From Actinomycetes bacterium (GTDB lineage Bacteria; Actinomycetota; Actinomycetes; Actinomycetales; Microbacteriaceae), in the NCBI GenBank assembly GCA_030425055.1, contig JAUHVN010000084.1, forward strand, positions 1 through 10,023: 10,023 nt of DNA. Direction: 5' to 3'. Numbering within the stretch: position 1 is the first letter of the stretch; each line of letters opens with the position of its first letter. Made by a program: the position numbers and the translations under genes. Positions 1 to 4,829 of the stretch are shown here, in pieces. Below the pieces are notes generated by a model, which was not told where the DNA came from, searched no databases, and worked only from the letters and a program-made list of their open reading frames with translations.

Positions 1-29
1 CGGTCGCCGGCCGGGACTCCACGCCGTGA
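1..29 (+). CDS. 3' end of upstream gene, probably anthranilate synthase component I (partial)
   Basis: Reading from base 3, the codons give VAGRDSTP and then TGA at 27-29. The stop overlaps the next gene's ATG in a TGATG junction, the pattern expected between translationally coupled operon genes. Eight residues are too few to identify a protein. The suggestion of trpE rests only on context: the Trp-operon-associated membrane protein that follows commonly sits directly after trpE in actinobacteria. The open frame could also be chance, since stops are rare at this GC content. Confidence 0.4.
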
Positions 30-631
30 TGCGCCGCGCGCGGCTGTCGGCGGTGCTCGCGATCCTCGCGATGGGCGCGATCGGAGTCATCTCGTCGACG
101 CAGACCTGGCTCGTCGTGACCCTCGCCGAGGCTGAGCAGACCCTCGAGGTCGCGGGTGCGGCGGCCCTGCCCGTCCTGGCGCCGCTGAGCCTCGCGGCGC
201 TCGCCCTCGGAGGCGCGCTCTCGATCGTCGGACGCATCGTGAGGTACATCTTCGGCGTGCTCACGGTGGCGATCGGGGGCATCCTGGTGCTGCTCGCCGC
301 GCGGATCGCCATCGAGCATCCGACGTCCGCCGTCGTGGCCACCGTCACCGAGGCGACCGGGATCGCGGGGGAGGCCTCGGTGGCGGCCCTCGTCGCGACC
401 ATCGTCGCGACGCCGTGGCCCGCGGTCACGGTCGTCGCCGCGGCGCTTCTCACCGCCGCGGGGGTCTTCACGCTCGCGACGGCGCACCGCTGGCGCAGCG
501 GCGGGCGTCGCTACGAGACGGACGCCTCGGCGTCGGGTCCGCGACCGGCGGACGCCGAGCGCACCGACGCGATCGACTCGTGGGACGACCTCAGCCGTGG
601 CGAGGATCCGACCGCCCGCCCGCTAGACTGA
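29..631 (+). CDS. Trp biosynthesis-associated integral membrane protein (TIGR02234-like)
   Basis: A 200-residue membrane protein of unknown biochemical function. Four hydrophobic segments are visible: about residues 6-22, 46-67, 72-91 and 131-152. They are followed by a polar, charged tail of about 48 residues. The first helix ends in SSTQTW, resembling the conserved Q-x-W type motif that I associate with the actinobacterial Trp-operon-associated membrane protein family; a WP pair precedes helix 4. Family membership is inferred from this motif, the four-helix layout, the length, and its place just upstream of trpC. ATG at 29 is chosen because it overlaps the upstream TGA; GTG at 26, one codon earlier, is an equally plausible coupled start (GTGA). 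No strong ribosome binding site is seen, which fits coupling to the upstream gene. A role in transport or in tethering Trp enzymes to the membrane would be speculation. Confidence 0.8.
   Translation: MRRARLSAVLAILAMGAIGVISSTQTWLVVTLAEAEQTLEVAGAAALPVLAPLSLAALALGGALSIVGRIVRYIFGVLTVAIGGILVLLAARIAIEHPTSAVVATVTEATGIAGEASVAALVATIVATPWPAVTVVAAALLTAAGVFTLATAHRWRSGGRRYETDASASGPRPADAERTDAIDSWDDLSRGEDPTARPLD
624..629 (+). promoter_or_regulatory. Candidate -10 box TAGACT inside the end of the membrane protein gene
   Basis: TAGACT matches the TAnnnT pattern of housekeeping -10 boxes in high-GC actinobacteria. It ends 30 bases before the ATG of the small membrane protein gene. No convincing TTGACA-like -35 box lies 16-18 bases upstream, so this is a weak prediction. 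If active, it would be an internal promoter for the small membrane protein and trpCBA. The same seven-base string CTAGACT also occurs just before lgt. Confidence 0.3.
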
Positions 632-648
632 CCAGCGACCCGCAACTC

Positions 649-654
649 GGAGGA
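649..654 (+). promoter_or_regulatory. Ribosome binding site GGAGGA for the small membrane protein
   Basis: GGAGGA ends five bases before the ATG at 660, giving near-ideal Shine-Dalgarno pairing. This gene starts after a 28-base gap instead of an overlap. The strong site supports both the choice of start and the reality of this short gene. Confidence 0.75.
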
Positions 655-659
655 CTTCC

Positions 660-890
660 ATGAGCAACCCCATCGGCGACCCCGGCCACGGACACTCCCC
701 GGCCGCGTGGACCGCGGTCGTGATCATGCTCGTCGCCATCACGATCGGCACCGTGGCCTTCTTCTTCGCGATCGAGTGGCTGGTCTGGGCGTCAGCGGTT
801 CTCGTGGTCATCGGCGCGCTCGTCGGCTGGGGCATGGCCCGCGCCGGCTACGGGGTCAACGGGCCGAAGTACGCGCCGAAAGAGCATTGA
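660..890 (+). CDS. Small two-helix membrane protein with HGHSPAAW motif (DUF6704-like / HGxxPAAW family)
   Basis: A 76-residue protein of unknown function. The N-terminus carries HGHSPAAW at residues 10-17. Two hydrophobic helices follow, about residues 18-38 and 40-58, joined by a tight turn at E39. A short basic tail contains RAGYG and two lysines. The HGxxPAAW signature is, as far as I recall, typical of an uncharacterised actinobacterial family found next to trpC; the DUF6704 name is from memory. The gene has a strong Shine-Dalgarno site, and its TGA overlaps the TTG proposed as the trpC start, so it appears to be a genuine operon member. The paired histidines before the first helix could bind a metal or serve as a conserved topology motif; the sequence does not show which. 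Confidence 0.85.
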   Translation: MSNPIGDPGHGHSPAAWTAVVIMLVAITIGTVAFFFAIEWLVWASAVLVVIGALVGWGMARAGYGVNGPKYAPKEH

Positions 891-1732
891 GCACCCGCGC
901 TGAGCGAGCGCCCGCGCGACGAGGTCTGCTCGCCGAGCTCACCGCGGGTGCGGTGGAGGATGCCGCGGACCGGGAGCGCACGCGTCCGCTGAAGGACGTC
1001 GAGGCCGCGGCCGCCGCGCGGCCGCCGGCACGCGACGCCCTCGCCGCCCTGGCGCCGGCCGGGCACGTCAAGATCATCGCGGAGGTCAAGCGCGCGAGCC
1101 CCTCGCGCGGCCACCTCGCCGCTATTCCCGACCCGGCCCTCCAGGCTCGCCGCTACGAGACCGGCGGCGCGAGCGTCGTGTCGGTGCTCACCGAGGGCCG
1201 CCGCTTCAAGGGCAGCCTCGCAGATCTCGAATCCGTCCACGACGCCGTCGGCATCCCGGTGCTCCGCAAGGACTTCATCGCGACCGACTACCAGGTGCTC
1301 GAGGCGCGCGCGGCAGGGGCCGACCTCGTGCTGCTCATCGTCGCGGCCCTCGACCAGCCGACCCTCGAACGGCTCCACGCCCTGACCCTCGACCTCGGCA
1401 TGACCCCGCTCGTCGAGGCGCACTCCGCCGACGAGGTCGACCGCGCCGCCGAGGTCGGCGCGCGGCTCATCGGCGTCAACGCGCGCGACCTGAGCACGTT
1501 CGAGCTCGACGCCGACCTGTTCGGACGCCTCGTCGACCGCATCCCCGACGGGGTCGTGAAGGTCGCCGAGTCGGCGGTGCTCGCGCCCGCGGACGTCACC
1601 CACTACCGACGTGCCGGCGCCGACGCCGTGCTCATCGGCGAAGCGCTCGTCACCGGCGACCCCGTCGCGACGCTCGCCGACTTCCTCGAAGCGGGCGCGT
1701 TCGATCCTCGAGACGGAAGGCAGTACGCATGA
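887..1732 (+). CDS. trpC: Indole-3-glycerol phosphate synthase
   Basis: Cytosolic TIM-barrel enzyme that closes the ring of carboxyphenylamino-deoxyribulose phosphate, with loss of CO2 and water, to give indole-3-glycerol phosphate, the substrate of TrpA. With the TTG start the protein has 281 residues. Family catalytic residues are all present: E66 and K68 in AEVKRASPSRG, K128 in LRKDF, E177 in LVEAH, N198 in IGVNARDL, and E228-S229 in KVAES. Apart from three extra residues between K68 and K128, their spacing matches that known for the Sulfolobus enzyme. There is no ATG near the expected N-terminus. TTG at 887 overlaps the preceding TGA (TTGA) and gives about 13 residues more than the usual family start, which would fall near the CTG at 926. 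Upstream purines (GAAAGAG) are a poor ribosome site, so coupling to the preceding gene is likely. The product identity is certain; the exact start is not. Confidence 0.95.
   Translation: MSTRAERAPARRGLLAELTAGAVEDAADRERTRPLKDVEAAAAARPPARDALAALAPAGHVKIIAEVKRASPSRGHLAAIPDPALQARRYETGGASVVSVLTEGRRFKGSLADLESVHDAVGIPVLRKDFIATDYQVLEARAAGADLVLLIVAALDQPTLERLHALTLDLGMTPLVEAHSADEVDRAAEVGARLIGVNARDLSTFELDADLFGRLVDRIPDGVVKVAESAVLAPADVTHYRRAGADAVLIGEALVTGDPVATLADFLEAGAFDPRDGRQYA
1715..1720 (+). promoter_or_regulatory. Ribosome binding site GGAAGG for trpB
   Basis: GGAAGG lies inside the trpC reading frame, eight bases before the ATG at 1729. With the ATGA stop/start overlap it supports that ATG as the trpB start. 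Confidence 0.6.
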
Positions 1733-2937
1733 GCCTGCGCGAAGCACCCGGCCCGTTCTTCGGCGAGTACGGCGGGCGGTTCATGCCCGAGTCGCTCATC
1801 GCCGCGATCGACGAGCTGACCGCGGAGTACGACTCCGCCAAGGCCGACCCCGCGTTCCAGGAGGAGTTCCTGTCGCTGCTGCGCTCGTACGCCGGCCGCC
1901 CGTCGGCTCTCACCGAGGTGCCGCGTTTCGCCGAGCACGCCGGGGGAGCGCGCGTGTTCCTCAAGCGCGAGGATCTCAACCACACCGGGTCGCACAAGAT
2001 CAACAACGTCATCGGTCAGGCGCTGCTCACCAAGCGGCTCGGCAAGACGCGCGTGATCGCCGAGACCGGCGCCGGCCAGCACGGCGTCGCCACCGCGACG
2101 GCCGCCGCGCTCTTCGGCTTCGACTGCACGATCTACATGGGCGAGGTCGACACCGAGCGCCAAGCCCTCAACGTCGCCCGGATGCGGCTGCTCGGCGCCG
2201 AGGTGATCCCCGTCACGACGGGTTCACGCACGCTGAAGGACGCGATCAACGAGGCGTACCGCGACTGGGTCGCCAGCGTCGAGACGACCAACTACATCTT
2301 CGGCACCGCCGCCGGCCCGCATCCGTTCCCGGCGATGGTCCGCGACTTCCAGAAGATCATCGGCGAGGAGGCCCGCGAGCAGCTGCTCGCCGAGGCCGGG
2401 CGCCTGCCCGATGCGGTCGTCGCGTGCGTCGGCGGCGGCTCGAACGCGATCGGCATGTTCGACGCGTTCCTCGACGACGAGGGCGTGCGACTGTACGGGG
2501 TCGAGGCGGCCGGCGACGGCGTCGACACCCCTCGGCACGCCGCCTCGATCGAACGCGGACGTGCCGGCGTGCTGCATGGGGCCATGACCTACGTGCTGCA
2601 GGACGACGACGGTCAGACGGTCGAGTCGCACTCGATCTCTGCCGGGCTCGACTACCCGGGCGTCGGGCCCGAACACGCGTGGCTCGCCGCGATCGGTCGC
2701 GCCGAGTACATCCCGGCCACCGACGACGAGGCGATGCAGGCGCTGCGGCTGCTCTCGCGCACCGAGGGCATCATCCCGGCGATCGAATCCGCGCACGCGC
2801 TGGCGGGCGCGATGCGCATCGGGCGCGAGCTGGGTCCGGACGCACTCATCGCCATCAGCCTCTCGGGGCGCGGTGACAAGGACATGGACACCGCCGCCCG
2901 CTACTTCGACCTCTACGACCGGGAGGATCGCGCATGA
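1729..2937 (+). CDS. trpB: Tryptophan synthase beta subunit
   Basis: PLP enzyme of 402 residues that condenses serine with indole channelled from TrpA to form tryptophan, acting in the cytosolic alpha2-beta2 complex. The Schiff-base lysine is K90 in HTGSHKIN, the catalytic acid-base glutamate is E112 in AETGAGQHG, and the PLP phosphate-binding loop GGGSN is at 235-239. D308 in AGLDYPGVG matches the closing aspartate of the COMM domain. SLSGRGDKD near the C-terminus holds the serine that contacts the PLP ring nitrogen. All of these sit three residues later than in the Salmonella protein, indicating an intact conventional TrpB of the TrpB1 type. The start overlaps the trpC stop as ATGA and has a ribosome site upstream; the stop overlaps trpA in the same way, which should favour near-equal synthesis of the two subunits. 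Confidence 0.98.
   Translation: MSLREAPGPFFGEYGGRFMPESLIAAIDELTAEYDSAKADPAFQEEFLSLLRSYAGRPSALTEVPRFAEHAGGARVFLKREDLNHTGSHKINNVIGQALLTKRLGKTRVIAETGAGQHGVATATAAALFGFDCTIYMGEVDTERQALNVARMRLLGAEVIPVTTGSRTLKDAINEAYRDWVASVETTNYIFGTAAGPHPFPAMVRDFQKIIGEEAREQLLAEAGRLPDAVVACVGGGSNAIGMFDAFLDDEGVRLYGVEAAGDGVDTPRHAASIERGRAGVLHGAMTYVLQDDDGQTVESHSISAGLDYPGVGPEHAWLAAIGRAEYIPATDDEAMQALRLLSRTEGIIPAIESAHALAGAMRIGRELGPDALIAISLSGRGDKDMDTAARYFDLYDREDRA
2921..2927 (+). promoter_or_regulatory. Ribosome binding site GGGAGGA for trpA
   Basis: GGGAGGA lies in the last codons of trpB, six bases before the ATG at 2934. It fixes the trpA start within the ATGA overlap. Confidence 0.7.
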
Positions 2938-3728
2938 CCTCGCGCGTCGAAGCGGCCATCGACGCCGCCCACGCCGACGGCCGCGGCGCGTTCGTCGGCT
3001 ATCTGCCCCTCGGCTACCCCGATCTCGCCACGAGCGTCGACGCCGCGGTGGCACTCGCCGAAGCGGGTGCCGATGTGCTCGAACTCGGCCCGCCGTACTC
3101 CGATCCCGTCATGGACGGTCCCGTCATCCAGGAGGCGACGCAGGCCGCCCTGGCGGGCGGCTTCCGGATGCGCGACACCTTCACCGCGGTCGCCGAGATC
3201 ACCGCGCGCGTGTCGGTTCCCGTTCTCGTGATGACGTACTGGAACCCCGTGCTGCAGTACGGCGTCGACCGGTACGCCGACGACCTGGCCGCCGCCGGCG
3301 GCGCCGGCCTCATCACGCCCGACGTCACACCCGAGGCCGCGGGGGACTGGATCGCGGCGAGCCGCCGCACCGGCCTCGACCGCGTCTTCCTCGCCGCCCC
3401 GACGTCGACCGATGAGCGTCTCGCGCTCATCGTGCAGAACTCGACCGGCTTCGTCTACACCGTCTCGACGATGGGGATCACCGGTGAGCGCGCGCAGCTC
3501 GACGCAGCGGCCCGCACCCTCGTCGGCCGCCTGCGCGACCACGGCGCGGCGCGCGCGTGCGTGGGCATCGGCATCTCCAACGCCGAGCAGGTCGCCGGTG
3601 TGCTCGAATACGCCGACGGCGCCATCGTCGGCACGGCACTCGTCCGCGCGCTGCGCGACGGCGGCCTCGACGGACTCCGCTCCGCCGCGGCGCAGCTCGC
3701 CGCGGGCACCCGCACGCGGGCGAACTAG
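2934..3728 (+). CDS. trpA: Tryptophan synthase alpha subunit
   Basis: TIM-barrel lyase of 264 residues that splits indole-3-glycerol phosphate into glyceraldehyde-3-phosphate and indole, which tunnels to TrpB. The catalytic pair is visible as E50 in LELG and D61 in SDPVMDGP, matching E49 and D60 of the Salmonella enzyme. YTVSTMGITGER corresponds to the mobile active-site loop 6 region; GIGISNAEQV and AIVGTALVRAL form the phosphate-binding end of the barrel. The length is normal (about 260-270). One small oddity is P53 in LELGPPYSDP, where most family members I know have V, L, I or F. The start overlaps trpB by four bases. Translation ends at TAG, whose bases form part of a TAGACT promoter-like box for lgt. 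No terminator follows, so some readthrough into lgt is likely. Confidence 0.98.
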   Translation: MTSRVEAAIDAAHADGRGAFVGYLPLGYPDLATSVDAAVALAEAGADVLELGPPYSDPVMDGPVIQEATQAALAGGFRMRDTFTAVAEITARVSVPVLVMTYWNPVLQYGVDRYADDLAAAGGAGLITPDVTPEAAGDWIAASRRTGLDRVFLAAPTSTDERLALIVQNSTGFVYTVSTMGITGERAQLDAAARTLVGRLRDHGAARACVGIGISNAEQVAGVLEYADGAIVGTALVRALRDGGLDGLRSAAAQLAAGTRTRAN

Positions 3729-3731
3729 ACT
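3726..3731 (+). promoter_or_regulatory. Candidate lgt promoter -10 box TAGACT
   Basis: TAGACT begins with the trpA stop codon and ends 50 bases before the lgt ATG, a distance suited to a promoter with a short leader. It fits the TAnnnT -10 pattern. The region 17 bases upstream (CGGGCA) is not a recognisable -35 box, which is common for actinobacterial promoters but leaves the call weak. Confidence 0.35.
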
Positions 3732-3764
3732 CGTTCCACCGGCCACCCCCGGCATCCCTCCAGC

Positions 3765-3769
3765 AAGGA
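3765..3769 (+). promoter_or_regulatory. Probable ribosome binding site AAGGA for lgt
   Basis: AAGGA is the only purine-rich stretch upstream of the ATG at 3782. The 12-base spacing is longer than usual, so initiation may be modest. Confidence 0.45.
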
Positions 3770-3781
3770 CCCCCACCGCGC

Positions 3782-4762
3782 ATGATCAACGCCGTACAGA
3801 GCCTCGCCCCGGGCGTCTTCACCAGCATCCCGAGCCCCGACATCAGTTACATCGATCTCGGGCCGCTGCGCATCCACTTCTACGCGCTGTGCATCATCAC
3901 CGGCATCATCGTGGCCGTCCTGATGACGAACCACCGACTGACCAAGCGCGGCGCCGAGCCGTGGGTCGTCATCGACATCGCCCTGATCGCCGTGCCGCTC
4001 GCGATCATCACGGCGCGCATCTACCACGTCGTCACGCACTGGGGCTTCTACTTCGGCGAGGGCGCGAACCCGCTGTCGGCCCTGTACATCTGGGAGGGCG
4101 GCATCGCGATCTACGGTGCGCTCATCGGCGGTGCGATCGGTGCGTGGCTCGGCTGCAAGTGGACGGGGATCCGATTCTGGAGCTTCGCCGACGCCCTCGC
4201 CCCGGGCCTTCTTCTCGCACAGGCGATCGGCCGATTCGGCAACTGGTTCAACCAGGAGCTGTTCGGCCTGCCCACCGACCTGCCGTGGGGTCTCGAGATC
4301 GACGCCGACAACCCGGCGTTCCCCCCGGGACTCGCACCCGAGACGCTCTTCCACCCGACCTTCCTGTACGAGGTGATCTGGAACACTCTCGGCGTCCTCG
4401 TCCTGCTGTGGGCAGGTCGGCGCCTGAAGCTCCAGTGGGGTCGCCTGTTCGCGCTCTACCTCATCTGGTACAGCGCCGGACGCATCGTGTGGGAGTCGAT
4501 CCGGATCGATCCGAGCGAGATCTTCCTCGGTCTGCGCACCAACGTCTGGGCCGCCATCGCCGGCGTCGTCGTGGGCGTCGTGATCCTGATCGTGCAGAAG
4601 CGCCGGCACACCGGCGACGAGGCCTCGCCGTACGTGCCGGGCCGGGAGTGGCATCCCGAAGGTTCTGTACAATCGCAGGACACCGACGACTTCGTCGACG
4701 TCAGCGAACCGCCGACGGCCGAAGCCGAGGAAGGCACCGCCACAAGCGCCGCCACGAAGTAA
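3782..4762 (+). CDS. lgt: Prolipoprotein diacylglyceryl transferase
   Basis: Multi-pass membrane enzyme of 326 residues that moves the diacylglyceryl group from phosphatidylglycerol onto the lipobox cysteine of prolipoproteins, the first step of lipoprotein maturation. The N-terminal motif IHFYALCIITG (31-41), EGGIAIYGALIGG (105-117) and the Lgt signature QAIGRFGNWFNQELFG (147-162) are present, including R151, N154 and E159. GRIVWESIR (233-241) provides the conserved C-terminal arginine and glutamate. About seven hydrophobic segments are spread between residues 34 and 287. The open frame continues upstream into trpA, but the family N-terminus and intergenic position select the ATG at 3782. 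After the last helix there is an acidic, Thr/Ser/Ala-rich tail of about 35 residues, likely cytosolic and disordered; such tails are common in actinobacterial Lgt. It sits between trpA and gltB as a functionally unrelated passenger. Confidence 0.97.
   Translation: MINAVQSLAPGVFTSIPSPDISYIDLGPLRIHFYALCIITGIIVAVLMTNHRLTKRGAEPWVVIDIALIAVPLAIITARIYHVVTHWGFYFGEGANPLSALYIWEGGIAIYGALIGGAIGAWLGCKWTGIRFWSFADALAPGLLLAQAIGRFGNWFNQELFGLPTDLPWGLEIDADNPAFPPGLAPETLFHPTFLYEVIWNTLGVLVLLWAGRRLKLQWGRLFALYLIWYSAGRIVWESIRIDPSEIFLGLRTNVWAAIAGVVVGVVILIVQKRRHTGDEASPYVPGREWHPEGSVQSQDTDDFVDVSEPPTAEAEEGTATSAATK
4668..4673 (+). promoter_or_regulatory. Candidate gltB promoter -10 box TACAAT
   Basis: TACAAT, inside the lgt tail, differs from TATAAT at one position and stands out in this GC-rich DNA (context TTCTGTACAATCG). 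The hexamer 17 bases upstream (GGAGTG) is a poor -35. If used, it would give gltB a leader of about 150 bases containing the hairpin and palindrome listed below. It could also simply be Val-Gln codons within lgt. Confidence 0.35.
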
Positions 4763-4765
4763 CTC

Positions 4766-4779
4766 GCTCCGCAGGGAGC
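4766..4779 (+). other. Short hairpin after lgt
   Basis: GCTCC and GGAGC can pair as a perfect five-base stem around a GCAG loop, starting three bases after the lgt stop. No T-run follows, so it is not a standard intrinsic terminator. It may modestly protect the lgt message 3' end or be incidental. Confidence 0.3.
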
Positions 4780-4782
4780 CAC

Positions 4783-4798
4783 GGGCCGACGTCGTCCC
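4783..4798. promoter_or_regulatory. Imperfect 16-bp palindrome upstream of gltB
   Basis: GGGCCGACGTCGTCCC equals its own reverse complement except for one symmetric pair (bases 4786 and 4795). It lies in the lgt-gltB gap, 31 bases before the chosen gltB ATG. Its size and symmetry suit an operator for a dimeric regulator, but short palindromes arise easily in GC-rich DNA and I do not recognise it as a known site. It does not resemble the AT-rich AmtR box known from corynebacterial nitrogen control. Confidence 0.3.
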
Positions 4799-4816
4799 AA
4801 CCTTGAGCAACAACGT

Positions 4817-4821
4817 GAGGA
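4817..4821 (+). promoter_or_regulatory. Ribosome binding site GAGGA that selects the gltB start
   Basis: GAGGA (context GTGAGGA) ends eight bases before the ATG at 4830. The more upstream TTG at 4803 and GTG at 4815 have no comparable site. This favours the ATG at 4830. Confidence 0.65.
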
Positions 4822-4829
4822 CGGTCAGC

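Noticed and set aside
1..660. A trp attenuator or leader peptide
   Set aside because: The operon's first promoter lies outside the window. No short frame with tandem Trp codons plus alternative hairpins is visible before any gene here.
707..886. Upstream extension of the trpC reading frame through the small membrane protein gene
   Set aside because: The added residues are an arginine/histidine-rich out-of-frame reading of the HGHSPAAW protein and are unrelated to TrpC N-termini; TTG at 887 is the better start.
3709..3720. Inverted repeat CCCGCACGCGGG before the trpA stop as a terminator
   Set aside because: The stem is only four to five bases, lies within coding sequence and is not followed by a T-run; such repeats are expected by chance at this GC content.
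3557..3781. Upstream extension of the lgt frame into trpA
   Set aside because: The extension is arginine-rich, overlaps conserved trpA codons and precedes a normal Lgt N-terminus at ATG 3782.
4766..4798. Intrinsic terminator between lgt and gltB
   Set aside because: The hairpin and palindrome are present, but no U-tract follows either. I kept them only as weak structural or operator candidates.
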